Notes under the pieces: model-generated | Told to the model about the DNA's origin: nothing | The model's input: only the letters and a program-made list of their open reading frames with translations | Database searches by the model: none | From: Siphonodentalium dalli | Taxonomy: Eukaryota; Mollusca; Scaphopoda; Gadilida; Siphonodentaliidae | NCBI GenBank assembly: GCA_032622095.1 | Contig: CP136066.1 | Coordinates: 98,229,319-98,293,318, forward strand | Direction: 5' to 3' | DNA: 64,000 bases | Shown here: positions 22,945 through 34,247 of the stretch, one piece after another | Numbering within the stretch: position 1 is the stretch's first letter | How the letters are laid out: every line of letters starts with the position of its first letter | Made by a program: the position numbers and the translations under genes

Positions 22945-25900
22945 GCTATATCAGTACATGGCATTGGTTATAATAATCAAAGGCACGGGCGGCGTTCGTT
23001 GCAGAAATATCATATGTGTTCAAATCCCAACCAACAGAAGGAATATTAAAAAATATATAGTTTTGATCATATGCAAACATAATCAGCGCGTAAATAGTAT
23101 ATTGTCCTCAATGTGCACTATGGTGGCGTAAAATGCAGTCTGCTCATGTTACAGAAGTTTTGCTTTTGTTTACACAACACAACGCAAGTATAGTAGTTGA
23201 CCACACCAAAAATATATAAACGCTCTTTATTATTTCCATATAAGGAACAAATAACGCTCTTTATGTTTACCATATCCGGATCTAAACAAAAGCAAGGAAA
23301 CGTAACGGTTTTTCCCTTTCTTTACATAATATGCGCAAAACACAACGCAATCATATTGGTTAATCACACAAACATTATATAAACGCTCTTCATTATTTCC
23401 ATATAAGAAAAATAGTAACAAACAAAGCTCTTTATGCTTACCATATCCGGATCTATACAAAAGTCAGGAAACGTAACGGTTTTTTCCTTTTGTTTGCACA
23501 ACAAAGTGAAAACGATTGACAATAACATACTGTTTATGCCATATTTCTGTATGATATAACAACAACTTCTGCCTATATTTTACTATTTCTGTTTATGGTG
23601 GTTTTTGACGGAGCTGAATATTTTAACAGCATACCCACCGCCAAAGACAGCCCGTATCTTTAATATGAGCAATAAAAGATGTTTTTTTATTAATACCAAA
23701 TGCTCTCACCATACCCTGAAGCTGCACGTTGCATGGAAAATGATATATTGAGATGTCTGCCTAAGGTCGGATTATTTCAAGAGTCTCCCGAATGTCGTTT
23801 CATGTTGTTAGGTATATGTATATCATTACATGGTATTGGTTATAATAATTAAAGGCACGGGCGGCGTTCGTTGCAGAACTATTCATATGTGATCAAATCG
23901 CCACCAACAGATGGAATATTAAAATATATATAGCTTTGTTGAGATGTCTCCCTAAGGTCGGATTATTTCAAGAGTCTCCCTAATGTCGTTAATTTTGTTA
24001 GCTATATGTATATGTATATGAGTACATGGCATTGGTTATAATAATTAAAGGCACGGGCGGTGTTCGTTGCAGAAATATTAATGTGTGGTCAATTCGCCAC
24101 CAACAGATGGAATATTAAAATATGTACAGTTTTGTTCATATGCAAACGTAATCAGCGCGTGAATAGTGTATTGTCCTCAATGTGTACGATGATTGCGTAA
24201 ACAACAGCATGCTCGTGTTACAGGAGTTTTGCTTCTGTTTACAAAACACAACGCAATCATATTGGTTAATCACACAAACATTATATAAACGCTCTTCATT
24301 ATTTCCATATAAGAAAAATAGTGACAAACAACGCTCTTTATGCTTACCATATCCGGATCTATACAAAATTCAGGAAACGTAACGGTTTTTTCCTTTTGTT
24401 TGAACAACAAAGTGAAAACAATTGACAATAACATACTGTTTATGCCATATTTCTGTATGATATAACAACAACTTCTGCCTATATTTTACTATTTCTGTTT
24501 ATGGCGGTTTTTGACGGAAATGAATATTTTAACAGCATACCCACCGCCAACACCGCCCGTATCTTTAATATGAGCAATAAAAGATGTTTTTTTATTAATA
24601 ACAAATGCTCTCACCATACCCAGAAGCTGCACGTTGCATGGAAAATGATATATTGAGATGTCTGCCTAAGGTCGGATTATTTCAAGAGTCTCCCGAATGT
24701 CGTTTCATGTTGTTAGGTATATGTATATCATTACATGGTATTGGTTATCATAATTAAAGGCACGGGCGGCGTTCGTTGCAGAACTATTCATATGTGATCA
24801 AATCGCCACCAACAGATAGAATATTAAAATATATATAGCTTTGTCGAGATGTCTCCCTAAGGTCGGATTATTTCAAGAGTCTCCCTAATGTCGTTAATTT
24901 TGTTAGCTATATGTATATCAGTACATGGCATTGGTTATAATAATTAAAGGCACGGGTGGCGTTCGTTGCAGAACTATTCATATGTGATCAAATCGCCACC
25001 AACAGATGGAATATTAAAATATATATAGCTTTGTCGAGATGTCTCCCTAAGGTCGGATTATTTCAAGAGTCTCCCTAATGTCGTTGATTTTGTTAGCTAT
25101 ATGTATATGTATATCAGTACATGGCATTGGTTATAATAATTAAAGGTACGGGCGGTGTTCGTTGCAGAAATATTAATATGTGGTCAAATCGCCACCAACA
25201 GATGGAATATTAAAATATGTACAGTTTTGTTCATATCCAAACGTAATCAGCGCGTGAATAGTGTATTGTCCTCAATGTGTACGATGATTGCGTAAACAAC
25301 AGCATGCTCGTGTTACAGAAGTTTTGCTTCTGTTTACATAACACAACGTAATCATATTGGTTAATCACACAAACATTATCTAAACGCTCTTCATTATTTC
25401 CATATAAGAAAAATAGTAACAAACAACGCTCTTTATGCTTACCATATCCGGATCTATACAAAAGTCAGGAAACGTAACGGTTTTTTCCTTTTGTTTGCAC
25501 AACAAAGTGAAAACAATTGACAATAACATACTGTTTATGCCATATTTCTGTTTGATATAACAACAGATTCTGCCTATATTTTACTATTTCTGTGTATGGC
25601 GGTTTTTGACGGAGATGAATATTTTAACAGCATACCCACCGCCAACACCGCCCGTATCTATAATATGAGCAATAAAAGATGTTTTTTTATTAATACCAAA
25701 TGCTCTCACCATACCCTGAAGCTGCACGTTGCATGGAAAATGATATATTGAGATGTCTGCCTAAGGTCGGATTATTTCAAGAGTCTCCCGAATGTCGTTT
25801 CGTGTTGTTAGGTATATGTATATCATTACATGGTATTGGTTATAATAATTAAAGGCACGTGCGGCGTTCGTTGCAGAACTATTCATATGTGATCAAATCG

Positions 25901-26385
25901 CCACCAACAGATGGAATATTAAAATATATATAGCTTTGTCGAGATGTCTCCCTAAGGTCGGATTATTTCAAGAGTCTCCCTAATGTCGTTAATTTTGTTA
26001 GCTATATGTATATGTATATCAGTACATGGCATTGGTTATAATAATTAAAGGCACGGGCGGTGTTCGTTGCAGAAATATTAATATGTGGTCAAATCGCCAC
26101 CAACAGATGGAATATTAAAATATGTACAGTTTTGTTCATATCCAAACGTAATGAGCGCATGACTAGTGTATTGTCCTCAATGTGTACGATGATTGCGTAA
26201 ACAACAGCATGCTCGTGTTACAGAAGTTTTGCTTCTGTTTACATAACACAACGCAATCATATTGGTTAATCACACAAACATTATATAAACGCTCTTCATT
26301 ATTTCCATATAAGAAATATAGTAACAAACAACGCTCTTTATGCTTACCATATCCGGATCTATACAAAAGTCAGGAAACGTAACGT
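22945..26385 (+). repeat. Tandem array of 0.9-1.1 kb units, about 3.5 copies
   Basis: Units share ggcattggttataataatta, gcacgggcgg, tcgccaccaacagatggaat, taaacgctcttcattatttc, accatatccggatctataca and aggtcggattatttcaagag. The anchor ggaaacgtaacgg-tttt lies near 23469, 24373 and 25469. Unit length varies because a segment of about 180 bp with ctccctaaggtcgg is present once or twice. A 66-76 codon open frame recurs in most units on both strands, but it changes between copies without clear constraint and has no motif, so it is not called as a gene. Confidence 0.85.
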
Positions 26386-26405
26386 ACTGTTTATGCCATA
26401 TTTAA

Positions 26406-26580
26406 TACGCGTTTCCTGATGAGATTCCGCGTTATCGCTAGTATACTATAGTGAAAAAGTGAATCGAGACATATGCTCAATTTAAAATATGACCATCCGG
26501 GCAATGTAGGAACATGGGGCACAGACCACTAATCTGTTGGTGATTGTTGAGTATATTTCACAATCAAAAATTCAAAACAA
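26406..26580 (+). repeat. 175-bp direct repeat, left copy
   Basis: Identical to 26979-27153 except for about three substitutions, at a fixed offset of 573 bp. It begins tacgcgtttcctgatgag and ends caaaaattcaaaacaa. The pair flanks 398 bp of unique sequence, which would suit a terminal-repeat retrotransposon in miniature, but TG...CA ends, a primer site and a target duplication are not evident. Confidence 0.8.
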
Positions 26581-26978
26581 AGACACACTCAATGTGTCAG
26601 CCCTAGTAAAGCGCTGTTGTAAAGACAGGTCAAGCCATTCTAGGTTGCATATAATATGCAAATACATAACAATTTCTGCATCTAAAATGCAACAAATAGG
26701 CATAAACTATGCTGGTTTAAACTATGACTGTCACATTACTAACTCATTTGACTCAAAGTGCAAAACTTGGGTGTGATACGACCGACTGCTCTAATGAAAT
26801 AAGCAGCACGATGGAATCTATAAATTCCGAGCTCAGAATACTCATTAAAGTGGCATATTATATGCCGAATTATAAAATTGGCACATATCGTGCATGCCCA
26901 AAAATATTGGGTGCTTCAGGCCTAGAAAAATCAGGCCAACTACATTTAAAATAGGCATACTATGCCGATCTAAATTAT

Positions 26979-27153
26979 TACGCGTTTCCTGATGAGATTC
27001 CGCGTTATCGTTAGTATACTATAGTGAAAAAGTGAATCGAAACATATGCTCAATTTAAAATATGACCATCCGGGCAATGTAGGAACATGGGGCACATACC
27101 ACTAATCTGTTGGTGATTGTTGAGTATATTTCACAATCAAAAATTCAAAACAA
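26979..27153 (+). repeat. 175-bp direct repeat, right copy
   Basis: Right partner of 26406-26580. The enclosed 398 bp has several short palindromes (gcatattatatgc, ggcatactatgcc) and no gene that I can support. Confidence 0.8.
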
Positions 27154-27167
27154 TTATGTAGACTTCG

Positions 27168-27690
27168 AATCAGCTGTCATTCATTAGAAATAGAAAAAGG
27201 CCAACACAAACGCCCACCGACGCCAGCCAATGATCGGATATTCAAGATGTGCAATACAAACTCGGTGGAAGACGAGAAGCAATTTGTTCTCCATTGTATC
27301 AAATACGACAAATTGAGAAAAAGGCCTATATGAATCACTAAATGTCTAAGGGCCAGTAGTATCTCAAAATTCATATACATAATGCGAAACGACCAACCAA
27401 ATACAAGTAATGTAATCAGTCGAGCTATCAAAGAATTCTTTGAAATGAGAAAAGAAGCCCGAAGTTGATGAATAAATTAATAATTAATTTCTATTCCACA
27501 CGATATCATAGGCCTGCATACAGTTTATTTGCATGCTTATATTATTGAGCTCTACTAAGTCATTGTATAACTGTAGTATGAATATGTGGAAAGTTTATTA
27601 TATGAACTATGTATGTGTAAATTATATGTCTTATTATTATGTAATGCATACGGCTCACATGAGTGTTTTATGCTAATAAATATCATATCA
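27168..27690 (+). pseudogene. 3' end and UTR of a CR1/L2-like LINE
   Basis: A frame at about 27173-27331 reads HSLEIEKGQHKRPP and then CNTNSVEDEKQFVLHCIKY, the zinc-ligand-like tail of CR1/L2-type polymerases, also present in the copies at 29005 and 47028. After a stop and frameshift, NVISRAIKEFFEMRKEARS completes the usual C-terminus near 27468. The following AT-rich 3' UTR-like stretch ends near aataaatatcat at about 27680. The fragment is 5'-truncated and non-functional. Confidence 0.65.
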
Positions 27691-27704
27691 TAATTCCTCG
27701 CTGA

Positions 27705-28040
27705 ATTGAAGCAATATTCTGAGGAAGAACGTGGATTGGACCCGATTTATTACCTCCACCCAATTTAAAGGTGCTCAATCCGATGCGGTGATCCCCATAT
27801 CATCCGATTCCAACAACAACATTTTTTGAAATGCCGCTTCAGTTGTCATACTGGCACAATTGTCATGCCTCGCCATTGAGATCCCAGTAGTGGCATATCT
27901 TGCGGCAATGAAGCAATATTCTGAGGAAGAACGTGGATTGATCCCCGGTTTATTTCCTCCACCCAGATTAAAGGTACTCAATCCGATTCGATGGTCCCCA
28001 TATCATCCGATTCCAACAACAACATTTTTTGAAAAGTCAG
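27705..28040 (+). repeat. About 200-bp tandem duplication containing family E ends
   Basis: gaagcaatattctgaggaag followed by aacgtggattg and aaaggt(g/a)ctcaatccgat occurs at about 27708-27800 and again at 27908-28000, followed both times by tcatccgattccaacaacaa. The second half matches the end of the TTAA-flanked element at 13749-14185. Confidence 0.7.
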
Positions 28041-28293
28041 ATCGATGTTCAATAACAACTCGAATTGCGGTGCCTGCAGATCAACGTATCGCAACGAAAT
28101 TGAACATGTATTATTTACATGTAATGTGCCAGCCATGCATCAATTCAGATACAGTTTCTGGTCAATCACCATTGACTTCTTTGGGGAAGAATGTTTTATG
28201 TTTCTCGATTCACTCTCGCAAAACCATCTATGTGACTTCCTAATCGGCGGCACAGCCTTCGTTCCTCCACTCGCTGTCATCAACGCTTGGTGA
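28041..28293 (+). pseudogene. LINE tail fragment of another family
   Basis: An 82-codon frame contains CGACRSTYRNEIEHVLFTC, a C-x2-C-x8-H-x4-C pattern like the C-terminal zinc motif of non-LTR polymerases, followed by a Phe-rich end. It abuts the next LINE fragment at about 28330. Assignment is tentative because only the tail is present. Confidence 0.4.
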
Positions 28294-28329
28294 GATATTC
28301 TCACATTCGCCGCGAAATTCATGAAATTC

Positions 28330-29612
28330 TGATAAGACCAAATGCATGATTTTTCGAACTAGAAAACCAAACTTTAACAAAAACTTCTTCCTTGCTGGAA
28401 ATCAATTGGAAATTGTTAACGAATACACATATCTTGGAATAACCTTTGCAAACACGAGAAAATTCATACAGGCAGTGGATAACCTGAGCGTCAAAGGGCG
28501 AAAGGCTCTCTTTTCAATAACACATGCATGTGCTAATAAAGCACCACTCCCTCTTAAAACGTCCCTTAAACTATTTGACAAATTAATTAAACCCATCATC
28601 ATATACGGAAGTGAAATTTGGGCAACAGGAATAACTAAACAAAATTATGATCGTTATTCGTGTGAAAAAGTTCATGTATCACATTGCAAACATATTCTCG
28701 GAGTTGGAAAATATGCATCTAATTCTGCTGTTCGAGCTGAACTAGGAAGCTATCCGTTATATATTGATGCATTGTATAGAATGGCTACCTACGCGGTTAA
28801 AATTACCTCACGTTGCACGAGCAAGTTATTGCAAGACGCAGTTATTGAACAACTTAACAGAAAAACTGGTAGTTCCATCTTCAAAAGTTTAGAATCGTAT
28901 GGGTTTACTATAAATAGAGATGAGAGTAGTAGCGTCCTTCTGAGTGTCTGATTTCGTTCAAACGACAGCTTCAGAAAAGCCATGTTATAGATTTTCGAGT
29001 CAGTATGCTTGATAGCGCTTCTAAATCGGGCAAAAACAAGCTAAGAACATATAGGCGTTTCAAACGAAATTTTGAGTTAGAACCCTACCTTATTCACACA
29101 GCTTCCCAATCTGACCGTACAATGTTTACGCGACTGAGAATAAGTAATCATTCTCTTGCTATTGAAAAGGGTAGACATACGCAACCGAAAAAGACACCTT
29201 TACCATTACGGCTGTGTGTGTTCTGTGAAGACAAAATCGTGGAAGACGAAAGACACTTCTCCATTATTCCACCCAGCGTAGTGAATTACTAAAACTAATG
29301 GAGGGAAGTTTTATTAATTTTCGACTGATGAGTAGATGGGACCAACTGAAGCATATATTAGATAATGACCTTACACAACATTGTGCGAAAGTTTGCAACA
29401 TAGTCAGGAGGTTTTTCGAGAGCAGATTGAACAATACCTAAATATTATTATATAATGCATATTAAGTTACATGACAGTGAATCAGAGTGATGTTATTATT
29501 ATAAAGTTTATGTTTGTTCATGTACCACATTAATATTATATCTATGTCTGACAACCTGTCCCAACCCAGGGACGTATTTTGCTTAATAAATTATATTCTA
29601 TTCTATTCTGTA
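28330..29612 (+). pseudogene. 5'-truncated CR1/L2-like LINE (thumb to 3' end)
   Basis: The first frame (28332-28951) starts DKTKCMIF, then EYTYLGITF, KLIKPIIIYGSEIW and LGVGKYASNSAVRAELGSYP, the region after the catalytic palm. A +1 frameshift near 28945 leads into 29005-29292 (SNHSLAIEKGRH, then CVFCEDKIVEDERHF). A second frameshift near 29265 leads to a terminal frame ending near 29441. The 3' UTR ends with aataaattatattctattct plus one more attct, a short tandem tail typical of CR1-type elements. It is the same subfamily as the long LINE at 46690-57670, and clearly dead. Confidence 0.8.
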
Positions 29613-30032
29613 CAAAGGATGCCAACTTTTACGAAACAATTGCCGTTAAGACTATACCCGACTGCTTGCGTGTGCTTGCTGCCTGCCAGAAAAGCAAGTC
29701 TTGTTGACATTAAAATGTTTGAGGGTGAAAAGGAGCTTGGCTTAGTGAACATAAGATCAACATCTATACGCATGCGATATACACTTTCCTTATCTAAATG
29801 TGTTCAAACTCTAATATGGTACATAGACCATACGGCTCATACGGCTGTGATGTAGGGGAATTCAGTGTTGTTACTTTTTGCCGCTATTTTCTATGCTCAA
29901 ATGTTGTTTGTATATATACTAAATAATGTTTGTAAATACCACTCTCACCTTTATGTGTACAAAACGCTCCAATTCGTTTATACAACACATACAATGTATT
30001 GATGTATGATCTCCGTTAATGGAGGTTAATAA

Positions 30033-30035
<3 letters not shown>
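29613..30035. other. No gene recognised
   Basis: Unique sequence between a LINE tail and a (TA)n tract. A 113-codon open frame overlapping its start begins inside the LINE 3' UTR and has no motif. Confidence 0.4.
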
Positions 30036-30312
<277 letters not shown>

Positions 30313-30358
30313 TACTTTATTTCAGACCAAGAAGTCCATATTTGTAAATGCTAAAATT

Positions 30359-30362
<4 letters not shown>
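30313..30362 (-). repeat. Empty-site paralogue of the 6.1-kb element insertion
   Basis: On the - strand the sequence runs aaattttagcatttacaaatat directly into ggacttcttggtctgaaata and (TA)n. These are exactly the left (to 16313) and right (from 22426) flanks of the 16314-22422 element, here uninterrupted and with a single tat. It therefore represents the unoccupied host repeat. Confidence 0.85.
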
Positions 30363-30393
<31 letters not shown>

Positions 30394-30571
30394 GCCGTTC
30401 GACAGTTACGCCATGTTTGACGTTACAGTTCCAAAAGAAGAATTGTTTGGTGGAAAATCATACCACGCAGAGCTAGAAACTGGGGTATTATATAGCAGGT
30501 TGAACGTATGTCACTAAAATTTTGACCAAAACATACAGTCGAATTACAAAAAAAATAGATACACTGCGCAT

Positions 30572-30668
30572 CGGCGTGTATAGTAGAATTTGACATCAGA
30601 AACTGATTGTAGGACGCCGCTTCGCGTTGTCCTACAATTAGTTCATTTGTGGTCAAGTTCTACTATAC
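30572..30668. repeat. 97-bp foldback hairpin
   Basis: Arms of about 39 nt beginning tatagtagaa and meeting at attgtaggac / gtcctacaat around the GC-rich loop gccgcttcgcgtt. No coding content. Confidence 0.75.
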
Positions 30669-31248
30669 GGTACTTGATTTCTATTTATTTCTTAAATACA
30701 TCACAATAATAATGTTATTTCGGCGAGATAATAATCAAGATATGTAAATATTCTGCTTTAAACGCTGGGTACCAGCCTTTGTGTTCAATCTTGAAAACCG
30801 GTTAAATTTAGTATATGAATCCAGAGTAACAGTTAACATATGGGAATGTGAATCCCGCGTACCTCATGAACATAGCCTGGCTCCACTTACAAAAAAGAGG
30901 GGTGACATACTCTCATATGGAGTATTTAACATATCATAGAGCCAATATCAGCATTGCAACTATCAAATATTTGATGTTTGGCTCACCTGAACTCGATCGT
31001 GACACAAATTTGTTACTATTTGAGACTAAATATATGTATCTAAATTCAGCAGGTCGGATGGTTTAAACGGACGCCAATCCTATGTTACCTATGGGTGAGT
31101 ATATCTTTTTTCCATATATATGCATTGTTAGCCAGCCAGTTGAATTGTCTAAATCTAATTTTAAATACTCAAAACCGAGAAAGCCATTCACTATAACGAT
31201 TGCATACTTCGAGCTGTCAACCACACTTTACAACATACCCTGAGTTAA

Positions 31249-31557
31249 CCCTTTACCAAACAGAAGAATGCATTAAAAATTATAAAATTGTTAAAGAATG
31301 TAAGAAAAAATGGTAAAAAGTGTTAAAACAGATTTTTTTTAGGCGAATGCATTCTCTTATATGCGAGGCGACCTATGGTCGACTCGCATATATAAGAGAA
31401 TGCATTGGCACAGGGCATAACTATAACCATCACAATGTGGTCAATGAGCCGTTCCAATGATATCCATATTTGTATGGTTCTATTGAGACAGACCGAAGAT
31501 ATTTTAGGCTGTTGAAGCTTTATTTGGCCGGTTTTGGCCGGTTTGTTGCGTAAAGGG
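31249..31557. mobile_element. piggyBac-like hairpin miniature element, copy 2
   Basis: TTAA (31245-31248, 31558-31561) flanks CCCTTTACC...GGTAAAGGG-type ends (here gcgtaaaggg). It retains one full long palindrome. The other palindrome has been reduced to gaatgcatt, so the element is shorter (309 bp) than copies 1 and 3. It is oriented opposite to copy 1. Confidence 0.85.
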
Positions 31558-31561
31558 TTAA

Positions 31562-32889
31562 ACTAAATTCCGATTGCCGTCTCCACAGACACATGGCAGA
31601 AAAAAATATTTTTCCACTCCTTGATAACCTACTGCCCCATCATACAAAATGTTTTTTCCTAGGTCAATTTTAGGATTCAAATTAGTAAGTAAATCCAAAT
31701 AACACGATACACAACTGTATAGCCTGTTCTTTTAACAATTTCTCTTGGATTCTCCCATTTAGTTTTAACGTTGTAAAACTGAATGTTCTATTGCTCATTT
31801 GGTTGGACGATAAGGTGATACACGGCCGTTTGTTTAACTTCTTATTTGAACATTTCCTATGGGACAACGACTCATCTATGATGTTTGTAGTACTGTTTAG
31901 CATTTTCTAATAGTTTAATACAAACCCAACCAGTGGAATGGTTATTAGATCACAGGCAGAAATATAAATGGTAGATATTTATTCCCAGTTGTGGCTGCCT
32001 CCAACCGTATTGCTAACGTGACATTGTAATAATTATATGTGATCGTAAGCGGGCTGGCATAAGTAAAATTTGGTTCACCCTTTGGGGACCTAAATCTGCT
32101 TATGACTCATCTCCTCTTGAAAGTATCTGTGTTATAATCTTTTTAATTTCCTTAGAAACTTCTTGATAAAGCTTTAGTTTCGTTTTTAGTTTAGTTTCCG
32201 TTTATCCACAAATTGTCATATGACACAGTGCATATTCGAGGTTCCCACACGGTACACAACACCATTTTCACCACGTGGTAACTTAAATATGTGTTTAGGT
32301 TTCCCATAGCAGATGAGGACATGAAGATTCAGGTCCCCAGATGATGAATTTTGACGCTAGCCCGCTGTGTAAATTTACCCTCTGAGGACCTCTTTGAGTC
32401 ATTCTGCAAATGTCGGGCACCATATTATTCAGGTCTGAAGGGAACTAATCGTCGCTGCTTGGGTCTGTTTGACGCTTCATAGTGAGTGTTATCTAAATTA
32501 ACACTTAATATGAAGCGGCATACATACCAATCAGTCGACAACTATCAGTACATCGTCTCTCTGTCTGGGCTCCATGGAGGAATTATTGTGAAAATTCCAT
32601 AAATTATGCATAGGGATGTCATCTATTATATTATTATATTCACCTTCACATTGTTAATGGCTTGTCCTGTGCGATCCGCGTCATATATTTGGGTGTCATT
32701 CTGGTGGGTCCATACTATATTGTTGACATGCAGATGTCCCATTTTTCATTTATTTCAAATGATTTACATGTAATGCGTGTAGCCCTCAGGAATTGGATAT
32801 AAACTAGACGAATGACTGAGGCAGTACGATATACTGACTGCTGACACACGTACCACAGTAGTGATAGCATAGTAGGTGCGACAATTTAT
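31562..32889. other. Intronic region without supported gene
   Basis: AT-rich sequence of about 1.3 kb. A 73-codon - strand open frame (31682-31903) is Lys/Asn/Ser-rich without a recognised motif. I see no repeat relationship with the rest of the window. Confidence 0.4.
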
Positions 32890-33160
32890 TATGGTGTAGT
32901 TTGGTGGTAATTGGTCGTGTGAAAATTATCTCAGATCAAGTCCTCATTGTGTGTGTGGAAGTGATGAAACGGCGAAGCATTTCTTATTCAACTGCCCAGT
33001 ATACAGTAGACAAAGAAACGAATGTTTTTCCGGTAGTTTGGAAAGAACAACCACTGAGAGCGCACTGAACGGCACGATTTCAAATAGTCTGAGCGAAAAT
33101 ATTTTTACATTTAAAACAGTCCAGAAATTCATAATCATGACAGAACACTTTTCGAGCTAA
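32890..33160 (+). pseudogene. 3' tail of a non-LTR retrotransposon
   Basis: A frame starting near 32911 reads SSPHCVCGSDETAKHFLFNC, a zinc-ligand motif of the form CxC-x7-H-x4-C, then PVYSRQRNECF and a hydrophilic end with FKTVQKFIIMT. This is the same C-terminal domain as in the frameshifted copy at 17790-18145. It is 5'-truncated. Confidence 0.65.
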
Positions 33161-33206
33161 CTTATTTTCCAGATTATATGGCACTGCCCAATAATAATTA
33201 CATTAA

Positions 33207-33582
33207 CCCTTTACCCAACAGAAGGGCCCTGTGCCAATGCATTCTCGTATATATGCGAGTCGACCATAGGTCGCCTCGCATATATAAGAGAATGCATTGG
33301 CTTAACACATTAAAAATTATAAAATTGTTAAAGAATGTAAGAAAAAATGGTAAAAAGTGTTTAGGCCAATGCATTCTCTTATATATGCGAGGCGACCTAT
33401 GGTCGACTCGCATATATAAGAGAATGCATTGGCACAGGGCATAACTGTAACTATCACAATGTGGTCAAGGAGCCGGTTCCAATGATATCCATATTTGTAT
33501 GGTTCTATTGAGACAGACCGAAGATATTTTAGGCTGTTGAAGCTTTATTTGGCCGGTTTTGGCCGGTTTGTTGGGTAAAGGG
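33207..33582. mobile_element. piggyBac-like hairpin miniature element, copy 3
   Basis: TTAA on the left (33203-33206) and TTAT on the right (33583-33586) flank CCCTTTACCCAACA-type ends. Both 66-nt palindromes are present (33233-33302 and 33364-33433 approximately). It is in the same orientation as copy 2. Confidence 0.85.
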
Positions 33583-33586
33583 TTAT

Positions 33587-34247
33587 GTAAATATCTAATA
33601 TATGGAACTATTGAAATAGCTGATGACCACACGACAGATGACACACACATTTTGTATATATGCTTGTGTCTGTATTGCTCTTACGAACCCATTCTATGTA
33701 ACCCATACTATAATATATTAGACATGGTGTAAACATTTAGTACATGAATAGACCAATTCATTACCTGTCTCCGACAACTCCACGACGGCACGCGACTCGA
33801 GTAATGCAATCATAATATTGCTTGCTTTGTCGCACCATTTATATTATGTCCACCGATGATAAGGTCACTTGTGGAGACGGCATATATAAGCCATATAGGC
33901 CTACAGCCGAATCCACTCCCATACACAAGGAACATGGTAACATGAATTAACAATATATTATATTGTAACAAATTATTATTGGGAATAAATATTATTAAAA
34001 CAATTGGTCGTGTGGCAATTGGTCGTCATAATTACCATCCCATGGCTAGCCATATCGCCCGCTACCAAGCTATACACGCTCTACCAGCGTCGCAGTCGAT
34101 CTTTCAAGGATATATATACCCGAATGTCTTGCGCATGATGCTCTTTACTCAACACGCAGTGTTATATTTTTCATGCTCACACACAAGTCGACTTATTAAC
34201 TTAATGAATGACCCCTTTATGTCAACAGTAAACAAGAACAGACATAA
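33587..34247. other. No gene recognised
   Basis: Unique sequence with a tatataag motif near 33883 and, 55 nt later, an ATG-containing stretch. A 100-codon open frame (33979-34281) runs into the next mobile element and lacks motifs. I do not call a gene. Confidence 0.4.

Noticed and set aside
23230-26366. Recurring 66-76 codon frames (MYRSGYGKHKE...) as a multicopy gene family
   Set aside because: They occur at the same place in each tandem repeat unit, overlap open frames on the other strand, differ by truncation, and show no protein motif.
30393-30512. Short + strand frame [20 protein letters not shown] and following as a host exon
   Set aside because: It looks protein-like for about 38 codons, but it starts in (TA)n, lacks convincing splice sites and is short enough to be chance.
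33875-33960. TATA box and ATG as a gene start
   Set aside because: A single tatataag with no following open frame, splice donor or protein signal.
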